Assembly: GCA_035235625.1 (NCBI GenBank)
Contig: CP141141.1
Span: forward strand, 9,979,968-10,043,967
Source: Saururus chinensis
Taxonomy: Eukaryota; Streptophyta; Magnoliopsida; Piperales; Saururaceae
Length of the DNA: 64,000 nucleotides
Direction of reading: 5' to 3'
The translations under genes were made by a program, and so were the position numbers. This document shows positions 33,736-46,699 of the stretch, piece after piece. The notes beneath the pieces are model-generated. The model was not told the origin of the DNA. It saw only the letters and a list, made by a program, of their open reading frames with translations, and did no database searches. Position 1 is the first letter of the stretch. Every line of letters starts with the position of its first letter.

Positions 33736-35990
33736 ACCAAAGTTGGTCAACAATGTTTTCAATCACTAAATAGCCTAATATGTAATTCTAATGGTTTAAA
33801 TTAATTTTGGAAGTAGCTAACTTAATTACACTAAGCATAATAATGAGACAATAATTCTGGTTGTGCTTAAGATTGTGCAAGTTGATTACAAAGATTACCC
33901 ATGTGACGTAGCAATACAAATCTCCCCTGGTGACTTTTTGATGAATAGGCTAGCGCGGATGCAAACGTCTAGCGTCTGGGGTAGGCTAGTGGGTTGCATA
34001 TATCTCGTCTAAATGTCGTTAGGCTTCGGTGACAAGTAAAGGGTTAACACTAGATGATTAACGACAATCACTAAATTGACAATTTTCAAATTTTTCTTTG
34101 GTAGTTTTTTATATGATTACTGTTAAGGAAAAAAATTATAATTGGCATACTCCATGACAAAATACATTGATATGATATATAAGAGATCCATATATAAGTA
34201 GAAAAATTGGGTGGCTCATCAATTTAAGAAATGTGTTTTGGAGTTGAAAGAAAAATTGTTGCAGATTTGAAGTTATAATGAAGAAGCAACTTTGATTTTG
34301 CTGATATTCAAAGAGATCTCAAGACCAATGCATACACGTATGAAAACACCACGTAAGTTGGTCTCTATTTAGACAAATGTATGTAACTCTTCTCTATTGA
34401 TACACATAAACATGTACACACGTGGCATAAATTGACCTAACTATTCTCAGGCCGCTTGTTTTTCTTTATCACCAATAGTTTCATGTAAGAGTTAGACACA
34501 TTTTCCTAAATCGAGTTGTAGTTTATTTTTACATCAAATGGCTAAATTTGGTTCAGTGCAACCACAAATTGCCAACTTGAACAAAGTGGTCCATAGATTT
34601 CATTCAAGGTAAGACAAGGACAAGGGGCATTTGAATGGATGTGAAAGGTGCTTTTAAAGCCTTTTATGCTTTTATTAAACTAGCAAGAATGCACATATAT
34701 AATTAGTGTAAATACAAATAAAATAAGATTAAAAAAAGGCAAGCTTAAGTCAATTTGATAAAAGAGTTTATTAAATTGATTTTTAAAATATAGATCTTAC
34801 TCATATTTATAGAGGGTGGGACTAACGAAAATAAAAAGAGCATTACAAAAATTATGGGCCCCTAAAATTTAGGCCGATTTGGATATATGGGCCCGCATTT
34901 CATCATGGTATTTCAATCTCACAATTAAATAAACTATTGAGATTAAATTTTTTAATTTGGATATTTAGAGTTATAAGATAGGTGCGGAACCAATTAGGAT
35001 TTAAAGATCTTGTTTAAATATAGCGGTCTACTAAATTTGGGGTTATTTTAATATATAAACCCTATTTATTTAACCATGTCAAATTTAAGCAATTTATTTG
35101 GAGTTGAAACTTTGACCAACCTTGATGAGCAAAGTTCAAAATTTATCACATCCCCCTTAGTCCCATACCCCAATTTTACAGTGGCCCACAAAAATGAGCC
35201 CTCTAAAAATTTAACTTAAGAATTTCTTCAACTAATTTAATATTACCACCTCTCTATAAATAAAATATGCATTAAACAAAAATCTCCTTGCATGTCATAG
35301 TTATTGTACATACTTTCAATATAATAATAATAATAATAATATATTACATACACAAACTCTATATTCTCCAAAATATACTCATAGTACATAACGGTGAGTT
35401 CAAATATCATTGTTTAAATATTATATTATATTATAAGTCGGTAAAGATAATGATATCAAAAGACTTCATATTGTAGAGCATGTTATTTATATTTATAACC
35501 ACTTTGGTTGCAAATCTCATTTAATAGAGTTCTTCAAAAAATTTCAAAATAATTAAATTTAAATTATTAGAAATTTTAAAATAAAAAATTAATGCTTAAA
35601 CATAATTATAAAAAAATACAAATCATCTTCATATACATTAAAAAAACTAACCGAACATAAAAAAAACAGCCAAATAAAGTCCTATAGGCCATTTGCGTAA
35701 AAAATTCGGCTAATTATTGCCGGACACCTGGACACAACGCAAACACCAAACAATGGACATGCACAATCAACCCTAATTCCTTTTCCTTTCAACCCATCCC
35801 AACGTGCCAAACAAAGGAAAGTTTTCATTGATTTCTTGAAAAGGAAAAGCGCCTTAACAGCCCTTTCTTTTACCACCCAAAGTTATCCAAACGTCCCCTC
35901 AGTACTTAAAAACTATAAACTACAAAAGATACGAATCAGCATCCAGACAATATTTTGCAAAACATGTCCATGAACAAAAAATTTAACAGC
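33736..35990. other. Intergenic stretch without recognised genes
   Basis: AT-rich. It contains a (TAA)n microsatellite at about 35321-35343 and otherwise no family that I recognise. Open frames are short and compositionally AT-driven. The end lies next to the 3' UTR of the SURP/G-patch gene. Confidence 0.5.
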
Positions 35991-36244
35991 AAAACAAGAT
36001 AAATATTTTACATCGCCCCAACAAGCTCACTTCAAGTGAACGGCACAACCAACATTTTGACTGACTTTAACTATATTTGCCATCATATCCCTTGCACGAA
36101 CTCCTGAATATAATCGAATAAAACCGCACCAATGAACATAACAAGTGATCTACAATCCCGTGCTGCTTATCTTCTAGCACTTCTCCCGTCATCAGATCTC
36201 AACATGTCCGCCAAGAGGGCTGAAAGTTGAAGAAAGCATATTCC

Positions 36245-39200
36245 TCAATAATAGGCTTTTCTCGGATTGTTCTGCAAAAGAGATAGCAATTGGAAGTTAC
36301 CAGTCAAATAAAAGAATAAAAAATGAAAAAATAAACCCATTGAGAACCATGGTTTAAAAAACGGCCCAGCCAGGCTGTTCAGACCGGGTTCAGACTACTT
36401 TCCGGGCAGGGCAATATTCACAATTTCCTAGGTCAATCCAGCATTTGCCCGGTTGAACCAAGATTTTGCCCAATCGAACCGGAAAAGCCCAGACCAGCCA
36501 CCATTCTGGGACGGTGGCCGGGTCAAAACACTGTAGAATAATTTGCATTGGCTTACACACTAAAATATGTTCGTATATTAGGAAGTAGACGTAACAAGAA
36601 ATTTCAAATGAAATAACCTAAACAATGTCCATTCCTTCTGAGGAATTTAAAACAAATTTTTGATAGTTTGAGGATGCAACAACCCAACAGCTACACAATA
36701 GTAATGTCAATACTACACTTCAAAAAATTCAACTCATTTTCCAGTAAAAAAGTTAAAAACATGATTCAGAAGTTCTCTACAGCAATTTATAATTTCTTAA
36801 CAGCAATGATAAAAAAATTGAAGAGTCAAGATAAATCCGTACCAAAGGATTTGGCCTGTAACGATATCCAAGCATCATGCGCTTTTTATACTGCTCATAG
36901 ATATCATCCTCAGGAGTTACCTCACCAGGTTGTTCAGCTCCCACACCTAAATTGTTTAACTTTACATTTCCTGCCAGTACTGGATCTGCACGACCACTTT
37001 TGGAACTGCCAAGGCCCTCACCTACCAGTATAATATACAATTGTGAAGTCTAGTTAAAAAGCAAAAAGGAAGCTAATACTCCAACGTATAAACAATATAT
37101 CTTTAGGTTGGATAAGAATTTCATTAACCCACCAAGAGGACAAGGCAGTAAAACAATATTCGAAGTTTTCAAAATGTCAATTATGTATGTGCAAAATGCA
37201 GAAAGATGTTGACTCCTTTACACATAGATCTAAGATTCATTTTAGACAAAGATTTATGCCAACAGCTGTATAGACTAACATTAACATCATCATATAAATT
37301 TCAATCCCCAATGGTTACCTTCTTTCCAGCCCATTTTCGAAAGAAGTTTATGTCCAACATTGTCAGCTTGAATTTTTGCCCTTTCAGCAGCTTCTCTAGC
37401 AGCTTTTTGGGCAGCAGCATCATTACAGGTCGCCAAGAACCTCTCAAGCTCTTCTTGCGGAATGTAGTCCCCCATATGGTGGCCTTTTTTGGGAGCTGAA
37501 ATCACCATGGGAAATTATTATATATGAATGATAACCAAAAAATTTAGCCCATGGTGTACAAGTAAACCATTAACATAGAACAAATAAAATATTTCACGAA
37601 AATAATATGCAACAAGAAAACTAAAAAAAATGTTTCTTTTAATAAATGTGTTCAATAAACACTGCTGACCTTGGAGAGAAGCAGGGGGCGGCATTTCATC
37701 TTTTGACTGCTTAGGTGGCCTCCGCCGTTCTTCTTGTGCAGCTTTTTTCATGTAATATTCCATCATTGCTATAGGATCAGCTGTCGGAGGTGCACTCGCT
37801 TCACCTGCAAAAAACAAATATCCTGAGAATTACTATTCAATTTGCTCCTACAGAGCATAGCATCACACATCTAAAAATAAGGGGCTTCATGTGCATTATG
37901 GGTCTTTTTCATTTTTGACTGGTGCATTATGGGTCTGTTTGGATATATTCAACAAGAAAAACTGCTTTTCTCATCCCTTGGAAACGAAGAATTCTAATAA
38001 GAACTTCCAAGTGAAAGTAAAGGGATTAAAAGCCTACTCTCTCTCTCCTTCCTCCTTGTTAGTTCTCACAGAAGACCCACCCCATCTCCTTCCTAAAAAA
38101 AGGAAGGAAACAAAACCAAAAACAGCTCCTTCCCACTGCCACACCAAAACCCTAAAAATATGTTTGCTTTCTTTTCCCTGTTTCCAAGCAAATGTTAAGA
38201 CAAGCAGATACATAAGTAGCACCTACCATAGAATGTGTTGTTTCCAGCTGTTGTATTATTTCCATCATTGGTAGACTCATATAGTGCTGAAGCGGGTATG
38301 TGAAAATTGGATTGCGGTGGAGAAGACCTTTGAGCACTGGTTACTGTTCGAGAAGAACCACTTGTACTAACTGAACAGAAAGCATAAAAAAATTGAAGTC
38401 ATCTATCACTCGCTGAAGTTGAACTACACAGATGTCATTTGAATAGTTACATTTATACATGTACAAAAGTGGAACCATCCGGCCATAACACAAGTATCAG
38501 GTTATGACCAGTTGAAATGATAGTGGTAACATGTCTATAAATAAGAGCAATTACAAACTCTTCTTCCAAGAGAAAGATTACAAAGAAGGTACTGTTGGAT
38601 TGGACTACTTATTTAAAACCAAAGCACATAGAGATATGCCCAAGTACAGAAACAATATCATAACAGATAACAGCAGATGAAATTTGAGCACGGCCTGGAA
38701 ACATTTTTTCTTAAAAGAGAATCAAAATGACTGAATCACATATCAATGAACCTAAAACCAAATCCATGTGACATTGTTACAAAGTAGAGATACAATCACA
38801 AAAATTCATACTTAAGAAGACTATAAGAAAGTTTGTCATTTTGTGACTGAAACTTCAAAAATTTTAATAATTTTTTAGACTTAAAGCACATATGTTGGAA
38901 GTAGCCAAATCATAAAGCCCTTGACAAAAGCTGAGAAAGCAATACAAGTGACAATAGAAATTAAAAGAGAACCACATAATTTGAGATGAGCACTCTTACA
39001 TGATAAAACAAATTCTTACTACATAAATCAATATTTGATTGCATGAAAGATAGTCATTTAGAAATTTTCTCAAACAAGTCAATGTGAAATTTAAGGGAAG
39101 TTCAGTATAAGAAATTTTGATGAATCATATATATATATATGAGAACTACTTTGGTCATTGTATATGAGATTCGCAAAAGACACCATAGCACAGCAAATAC

Positions 39201-42200
39201 AACAAACCAGCAGATGAAGCTTGAGATTCTCTAGTCTGTGGAAGAATTTTCTCCTCTTCAGCAAGTCGATATTCATAGTACTTGTAATCTGGGCAGCCAA
39301 TATCAAACAAAAACCTGCCAAGTATATAATACCAACAGAAACGCCAGATCAAAGATATTATAATTATTACCTAGTAAATGAAGATATTACTATCACCAAT
39401 AAACCTTTTGACACAACTAGAATTATATGTTTGTTTATTCTATATAAAATACAAACGACTACACCAAGAAGCAAGCAATAGTATATCACTTCTCATCATA
39501 ATGTCACACCAGTATATGTTATTTGGAGAAAATTTAGCAGTTCACAACCTTATAAGGACTAGAATTTTTCAGATCAGACATCTAGATACAAGTAGATCGT
39601 ACAAAGCCAATGACAATGATGGAAATAATATTGGACTGGCCAATCTCTAATCAAAGAGAGCAAACAGACATTATATTATCATTCTATATTAAATTGCTTA
39701 TCTAACTAGGCAGAGAAGGGGCAAAATAAGATAAGTCAATAATAAATTTCACCAATAAAAGAAAAAAATCTCTCAGCTAAGTCCGAAGAAATGAAAGGTT
39801 GAAAAAGTATCAAAGATAACTTCAAGGAAGGAACTAGTTGCAACAGGTGCATACTTAAAAGGTGTATCTCCGGGATTCTTTTGACGTGTAATATTCTCAA
39901 ACTGCCTTCCATGTTTTGCGACAAAATTTGCAAGTCTGTCTGCAACTTTCTTCACAGAAGGATCACTAGGAGGGGAAGGTGCTGCATGTCACTTAAATAA
40001 CTGATTAATACCAAGTGCATGAACAAAGGAATGCAAAATACTCTTTGTAGCAGCCCATGCCACATTTTTTTTGATATCAACATCTCTTCCCACCAACCTC
40101 GAGAGAGACTTAAGACACAAGCTGCATTGATGAGAAGAAGCTTTCAAGAAAGTTTTGATCATAACATTTAAAAAAGAGAAGAGAAGACCTTGTTCTTTGC
40201 ATATTCTTCACTACTTGCTTAAGGAGTCAAGGTACAAAAAGATAAAGGGAAGGGAAAACATGCATATACAAAATGAGAAAAGACTTCAAGAATTTGCAAT
40301 AAGTTTCCATATATGGCAAAGTTGTGAATTTGCTTGCCTAATATACTAAATGATATAGGCTAAAGCAGGAAAAAGAGCGCACAACATAATGTACTAATCA
40401 ACTTACGATTAAATAGTAACAAAATAAATTCCAACACACTTGAAACTACAAAAGGAACATAGATACAATTTCTCCCAGGAAGTAAACTATGTTTCGGATG
40501 TAGAACCTAAGTGAAAAGAAGAAGAATGCAACAAGTGAACTTAGAGGAACTTTGATTCAAGCAATTTGGACGTTAGGAGAAAGTGATTATTAACTTGAAC
40601 ACACAATATCAAGGTCGAAACAAGTACCCATCTGAAGACAACCCATGGAATTTCATGTAACGCCTGAAGCGGGAGGGACAAATTTTAAAACACTTATGCA
40701 ACTTCAAATATCTAAAGAGATATAAAAAATTGCTTATTAGGCCAGTAGCTTATATATGATGTCATTTGCGAACTTTTTTTTTATGATACTGTATCATAAT
40801 ATTCGCCTCCAAGGTGATTGCCTTAAGGAAAGCCCAGGTTCTTCAAAAATCTCAAAGGCAGAATGGACATATACATAACCATTACCCATTCCTGTCCAGA
40901 CAGCTGTTACTGTACATAACCATTCCCCATTCCTGTCCAGACTTCTGTTACCTCCTCTTAAGACAAAAACGCTGGTAGAAGGCCTTATAGACAACAAATG
41001 ATGCATTAAAAGAAAACCTTCTGAAAAACGTAATGTTTAATATGTTTAATTGAAAAGGACTGCCTAACTTGTGCACTAGGTGGCATACCCAATAGGGAGC
41101 TAGGTGTCAGATCTTCATCCACCGTCATGCCCCCTTCTTCCTCTCTTCCCCACCTGCCGCACAGCTATGAACCCCTTCAAAACTGGAGTGTGTGGGTGGT
41201 GGTAATGGGGTGTGTGTGTGTGTGTTGGTGGGGGCTGTTCATAACCCCCAAACCTGAGATGCCTCGGCGATTCCATTTCCATCACCGGTGCCAGGAAAGG
41301 TCACGACACCTCCTGCACAGAAGTGCAGTGCATGCTAGTTTTTTCTAATTGAAAAATAGAATAAGGAGGCAGCTACACTTATACAGTCATTAAACAAATA
41401 ATGCAGATTCAATAGGTGATATGGTAAATGAGTAGGTAACATAGGTATATATGGATTTGGATTCTTTGAAGAATAGAAACATGTGAGTACAGTTTGGCTC
41501 TCATCCTGAATGGGAGCTATTGTTGTATCAAATATCTGTTTTAACTCTTAATATTTTAATTTATTAATCATCATCATTAAAGGAAAAGAGGAACACCAAT
41601 TATTCACAATAAACATTGAACATTTAATTTTATGCAAAGAGAAAGAAAGGCTGAGCTTATTTGACATCAACCTGCCAATTAGGCATGTTAGTCAAATAAC
41701 ACACCAATACTGAAGCTAAGCTAATGGTCATATATTGATGGTACAATACCATTTTATTTTAAAAATGGCTAGCATGAAGAGCCAAAAAGGTGTAAAGACA
41801 AGCATTGCTTAAACTTTCATCCCATAGATGTTCCACAAATGTAAGACCAGGAGGATTGACAAATTTTTACTGAAGTTCTACAAAGATAAATCATTTTATT
41901 CAACATAGTTATAACAAGGTAAAAGGCACATTGATCAGAATGGGGTAAAATCTACAGAGCTCCTACTTCAATGATCACCCCCCACCAATTCTGTAGGACT
42001 TTCATATCTACTCAACTCAGAATCGGCACACTGACAGTTTTCTAATCTTCATCATTATGGGTAAAAAGTATATGACCCATTGTAACCAATTGTTTTTCAA
42101 CCAAGTATTTTTCTTTAAAAAAACAAATCTACTGGCATAACAAAACAAAAATGAAAACATAAGGAGCATATTATTTTACCTAGATTGTATGGAAATTTAG

Positions 42201-42744
42201 TTTTCGCAAACACACATGCCCATATATATATACACACACAGAGAGAGAAATAGAGAGAGAGGAAATAATCTGCATAGATTTGATACAAGCACAAAACCTA
42301 AAATAAAGCAATCCTTAGATAAAAGCAGTCATTACCCACAGCCCCTTGCTCTGCCACAGACTCGAATGCATCTGGCTGTCCTAACTTTTGCCGTTTCACT
42401 GGCCCATCAGCAAGATTACTTCCAGTATCGCATTCATCTTCTTCTTCTTCTTCTGCACCTAACTTCACAGAAGGCACAGCAAGCTTTGATTTCTGTTTCA
42501 AACTGAATGCAAGTTTTCCATTTGATGAAGAAGGGGTTGATTTCTGAGATTCTCTAGATTTAGAGTCCTGCATAATTTTGTTACTGGCAGAAGTAGGCCT
42601 GATAGCACCAGGAAGATAGGAAGAAGTTGCAGGTTTAGATTCCGTTGAGGCTTCTTTCTTTTGTATCTCTTGTTGCATTTGCTTAAACTTTTCCATGAAT
42701 GAGCCATCATTGACAAAGAGACTGGGGTCAACTCCCTTTTCCAT
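36245..42744 (-). CDS. SURP and G-patch domain splicing-factor-like protein, 434 aa, 8 coding exons
   Basis: Coding exons on the minus strand: 42744-42336, 39981-39855, 39314-39208, 38370-38227, 37804-37670, 37495-37319, 37021-36843, 36271-36245 (TGA). All introns are GT-AG. The sum is 1305 nt, exactly 434 codons plus stop, close to Arabidopsis At3g52120-type proteins. The start MEKGVDPSLFVNDGSFMEKF is preferred because the frame upstream has only TTG. Domains: nuclear signal VKRQK at residues 116-120 after an acidic run; SURP (SWAP) module at about 149-203 with VADRLANFVAKHGRQFE and CPDYKYYEYRLAEEEK; Ser-rich linker 207-262; basic/Pro linker 262-310; G-patch at about 354-382 with VGHKLLSKMGWKEGEGLGSS; conserved tail YEQYKKRMMLGYRYRPNPL to NNPRKAYY. 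G-patch proteins typically activate DEAH-box helicases, and SURP modules bind splicing factor SF1, so a role in pre-mRNA splicing is inferred. No lesion was seen. Confidence 0.93.
36355..36535. repeat. GC-rich 'GAACCGG' insertion in the last intron
   Basis: Between the two last coding exons is a G/C-rich patch with repeated 'cccggttgaacc', 'aaccggaaaagccc' and 'ggccgggtc' words, unlike the AT-rich intron around it. It resembles a common plant MITE composition. Ends were not defined. Confidence 0.45.
40855..40955. repeat. Tandem duplication in intron 2 of the SURP/G-patch gene
   Basis: Two copies of 'acataaccattnccca' plus 'ttcctgtccagac' stand about 50 bp apart. Other simple repeats in the gene's introns are (TG)n at about 41208-41225, (AT)n/(AC)n/(AG)n at 42225-42262 and (AT)n at 39129-39141. 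Confidence 0.7.
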
Positions 42745-43890
42745 TATGACCAAAAGCGAAAAGATATTTTCTTAAATCTGCAGCACTTCAACCTGTCACT
42801 GAATTTTCATTGTTAAAACGATTGCCTCCTCGACAATACTATCATGAACTATTTTGCATATCAGCTGATATCTTCAGGTGCTGCAATCCTTGATCTTCAA
42901 ATCACAGATTGACTAAGATGCAATTATCAGCAGAGATTATATTACAGCATTTTAGAGCAAGTGAATAAAATTATAAATGCCCTGCTACACCCTTACAAAC
43001 TCAAAAGTACATACAAAAATATACTCCTTCCATCCCATATTAATAGCTACATTAAGAAAATAGTGAATTTTATTGAATGGTGAAACTCACATCTAAGAGA
43101 AGGAAAAATAAGCTTATGATACTCTTTTTTAAGTACCCAACCACTTAAATTTAACAAAATAGAGCTATTAATATGGAACAAACTTTTTTGCCAAATGGAC
43201 CTATTAATTTAGGAAGGAAGAAGTACAAAACAAAGAAAAGTATAGGTACGAAACCTTGAAAAAAGGGACAATTTTCATAATTGGAAAAGTCATGCGTACA
43301 TAGAAAGAAACGGGCATTAAAGAGAGGTATGTTCAGAAATAACTGTAATCCATTCAGCAACATACTGGTTCAATATACTTACACCAGAACCGAAAATATG
43401 TTCTATTTCTTTCATGCAGGATTTACATAGTAATTAACAAGTTTGTATATTAAAAATTGCACAGGATTAAAAACATAAATTTGCTTCAAAGAAAAACTGG
43501 GTAAGTTTCCTAATCCAACATTAATTAAAAATAACCAGCCACAAAGGCTTCTTTTTTCCACAATTCCTCAACCCAGTTGGCAGTTTAAGCAGATCGTGAG
43601 GCGGAGCATCAACAAACTATCATATTCTCTATTCCCCCCCCCCTTTTCCGAATTAAAACCAATTAAAAACCAACAGTAATGAAAATCTCCACTACCAATG
43701 AAGGATTTGTCGGTTCAAAAATTTTCATAACATTAAGAAGAGACAGAAACCCACCCACCAGAAACACCAAATACAGAATCCTATCAACATTATGATTAGG
43801 CCAAAACTCTTCGGCATTGACTATCCGCACCAAAAAGTAGATCATCCACGAAGAACTCTTAAAAGAAACAAAAAGAGGGAGAGAAATTAC

Positions 43891-44010
43891 CCGGAGTCTG
43901 GAGTCAGAAATCGGCGGAAAGATGAAGGCTCAGTTGTGCCCTAACAGGCGAAGAACCGCTCCAATGCGGAGGAGCAAGACCTAAGAAAAGGGAAAATCCT
44001 CGTCCTGTTG
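43891..44010 (-). other. 5' UTR exon and promoter-proximal region of the SURP/G-patch gene
   Basis: The minus strand reads CTCCAGACTCCGG|GTAATTTC, a good donor at 43891/43890. The matching acceptor TGCTGCAG lies just before 42772, giving a 1.1-kb intron in the leader and a short UTR part before the ATG. A TATA-like TTTTATAACA occurs at about 44046-44055 on the minus strand. The transcription start is inferred, not seen. Confidence 0.6.
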
Positions 44011-45265
44011 TGAGAGGCCGACAATTACATATACGCAAACCGGTGTTATAAAACCGGACCGGGTAACAACAAATATTTAGCCCGAAAACAAGCCCCTTTC
44101 CTGGGCCCTTATGTGGGATAAATTTTGCAAGGGTGCGTGACCCGTTACGACTAAGGGCTCATTTGTTTAAATCTGAATCTTTTGAGTCCCGACCATTACA
44201 AATTTGTAATTTGGTTTAATAATTAATTATCTTTTGAGTCCCGACCATTACAAATCTGGTTGTATAAGTAACTTTTAAAATTTCTAAAATACTCTTTTAT
44301 CTATTTTAATTAAATTCTAAATTTAAGACTCTAACAGTCTAAATTGGAAGAATGCGCATCATTTGCTTCTGACCAAAACTAAAGCTCCAACGATTTTAAA
44401 TTCCAAAGATTTTAAGTTCTGGCAATTTCAAGCTCCTGCGATTGATCTATTGCCGGCTATCTTCTTCACTGTTTGTTGCTACTCCTAGGACCCCTGTTGA
44501 CCTTATACTACAGACACTGATTGGAATGGGAACTCACGGAGACGAGGGTGGAGAAGTCTTAAAGTGTCGTGTTCCACTTGCTAAAACTCAGTGAGAGGTT
44601 CGGTTGGGATAAGGAAGACAAAAATGGATGGGGAAAGGTGGATTTTTCACTTCTAGGCATGTCAAGAAGAGATCAAATTCCCAAAATTAGAGACTCTGAT
44701 ATGGATTCCTATTTGTCTGTCAGGGATTTAGAGCTTTAGAGCTGATAAATGAGAAAAGGTCTGCCTAGTTCCACTTCTTTGTCATCGTCACGACCCTCTC
44801 CGCCCACCTCCGCCTCTCCCCCTCCATGGGTGTTGTCATCCTCCTCGCCCCCGGCAACAATGCCTTGGACATCTTTGCCTCCATTTCAATTATTCACTCT
44901 GACCACCCTGCACCAGATTCGGTGCTATCCTCTCCTCCAACGCCTTTGTCTCCGCTTTTTTTCTCTAGATGCTCCTTCTCTAGTGTCGGATTCTGCCCCA
45001 ACTCTCCACTTTGTTGCTCCTACTCTTGCTCCTTAGAGAGTCCAGATTCACCCTGTGAATCGTCAGGCTATGATTTCTGTCACATGCGCTTCTTCTGGAG
45101 CATTCACTGCAGGTTCGAACCATTGAAAATGACAGTACGTCCACTAGTAGTCCAGGAAAATGGCAACGTCCGACTCTATGGTCTGTACAACCGGAAGCTA
45201 TGTGAGAAGCTTATCAGACATATCTAATAGCTTAAATTAAACAAATGAAGCAATTAATATAGAAC

Positions 45266-45742
45266 AATATTAAAAACATAGAGTATATATTTACTGTTCT
45301 ATTCTGTGAATGTAAAAAACACAGAGTATATATTTACTGTTCTGTTATGCGGATGTAAAATACACAGAGTATATATTTAATGTTCTATTATGTGGATGTA
45401 AAAAATACAAAGTATATATTTACTATTTTGTTATGTGGATGTAAAAAACATAGAGTATATATTTACTATTTTGTTTTGTGGTGGATGTGAAAAACACAGA
45501 GTATATATTTATTGTTTTGTTCTATAGATGTAATCAACACATAGTATATATTTATTGTTATGTTTTGTGGTGGATGCAAAAAACACAGAGTATATATTTA
45601 CTATTTTGTTCCATGGTGGTTGTAAAAAGCATAGAGTATATATTTATTGTTATGTTCTATAGATGTAAAAAACACAGAGTATATATATTTACTATTTTGT
45701 CCTATGGTGGATGTAAAAAACACGGAGTATATATTTACTGCG
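45266..45742. repeat. Eleven-copy minisatellite, 43- to 47-bp units
   Basis: The 'gagtatatattta' box recurs at about 45281, 45324, 45367, 45410, 45453, 45499, 45542, 45588, 45634, 45677 and 45724. Spacings are 43 bp, or 46-47 bp where GTG is added. Each unit also holds 'tgttctnttatgtggatgtaa'. Since 43 is not a multiple of 3, the frame turns over; the peptides with VKNTEYIF are by-products. Confidence 0.92.
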
Positions 45743-46063
45743 ACAAATGAGGAGAAGAAAGTTGCTTTGCCTAATGGGGCAAAGGATGTTGAATCCAGTA
45801 AAGAGGAGAACGAGGTAGGGGTAGAAGGTGCTATATATTCTCCGAAGGCAAAACTTTCTGAAGTTGTCAAAGGGAGTGAAAATTCTGGATCAGTGAATGA
45901 GCAAACTGTTGACGCTTCCAGTTCAGTTGCAGCTTCTATTATCTCAGGTACATCGCCTGCTATGGATGCAAAGTTTGATCCTAAAGACAATTTAGGATTG
46001 AGAATGGAAACGATCGAGGAGAGCAGCCAATGGAGAATAAATTTTAGCCACCGAAGAACATAA
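45743..46063 (+). pseudogene. Acidic, Ser-rich open frame of unknown origin
   Basis: Directly after the minisatellite the frame reads NEEKKVALPNGAKDVESSKE, NEVGVEGAIYSPKAKLSEVV, then SSSVAASIISGTSPAMDAK and NLGLRMETIEESSQW, ending at 46063. The composition is that of a real disordered protein segment and not of low-complexity DNA. I do not recognise the parent gene. It probably represents captured host coding sequence, as the pirin piece beside it does. Confidence 0.45.
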
Positions 46064-46128
46064 GGGAAAAGAACTCCCACCTTGTATTTGGACTTCATCC
46101 TCTAGTCGAAAGTCCACCTCCGCCACCC

Positions 46129-46365
46129 GTCCCTCCCACTTGGAACATCTTCATTTACATCCTCGATGACGAGGCTGTCTTTAGGAGCCCCCCATTAGCT
46201 GCGATGACAACCGCTCATCACTTTCTTTTGTTGGGCCCTAGCGATGGCGTGGAAGTGTTGAACGATTCGCCCAGGCCACTATGGTTCATACTCATTGGGG
46301 GCAGGCCACTGAATGAGCCGGTAGTTCAGTTTGGACCTATGAATATGGATAGTCAGAGTTCATGA
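46129..46365 (+). pseudogene. Pirin-like C-terminal fragment
   Basis: One continuous frame of 78 codons: VPPTWNIFIYILDDEAVF, AHHFLLLGPSDGVEVLNDSP, then RPLWFILIGGRPLNEPVVQF, GPMNMDSQSS, stop. It follows the second cupin barrel of plant pirins (HHLLLLGxGDGLEAWN, then LRFILVGGEPLxEPVVQFGP, FVMNTxEE). Intact pirins are nuclear, metal-binding cupins; the iron-binding N-terminal barrel is absent. The sequence ends where the last helix should begin. Confidence 0.8.
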
Positions 46366-46699
46366 TGGTGAGATCAGGCTGAAAAGGTACTCGTCAATGT
46401 TCATCACTTTGGGGTGGTCGAGGGAGGAGACGACAAGGAGGGGAAGGGAGCAGAGGATTTGGGAAATGAGGAGAGTAGACTATGACAGAAGCGCAGAGCG
46501 AATGAAGAAGAAGATAGGGAAGCTCGTGCATGTGAGGGTTAATTTTGGGTTCTTGAAAAAAATAATGGCATCATTGTAGTAAAAGAGGACTTAAAGGATA
46601 CAACAAATAGGTAGAAAGGACATGCTAAACAATTAAACTTTGGTCGGGATCTAACATTCATTAACCATAATAGTTAGGACTTAAAGGTAAATTTCTCAT

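Larger units (their letters stand above)
44151..46690. mobile_element. Putative gene-fragment-carrying DNA transposon
   Basis: The left side begins near GGGCTCATTTGTTT and holds an exact 25-bp direct repeat (44179-44203 and 44231-44255) containing GAGTCCCGACCATTA. The right side, in reverse complement (46690 back to about 46640), holds TTTAAGTCCTAACTATTA and GATCCCGACC, i.e. the same words inverted. Between them are a pirin fragment, an acidic Ser-rich open frame and a minisatellite, but no transposase. The pattern fits a non-autonomous element with repeated inverted ends (Pack-type). Exact termini and target duplication were not found, so this is an inference. Confidence 0.45.

Noticed and set aside
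44749..45227. Pro/Ser-rich frames before the minisatellite
   Set aside because: C/T-rich sequence with two overlapping frames and no recognisable family; kept only as part of the putative element.
45266..45742. CRISPR-like regular repeat array
   Set aside because: The repeats are head to tail without unique spacers, in plant nuclear DNA; it is a minisatellite.
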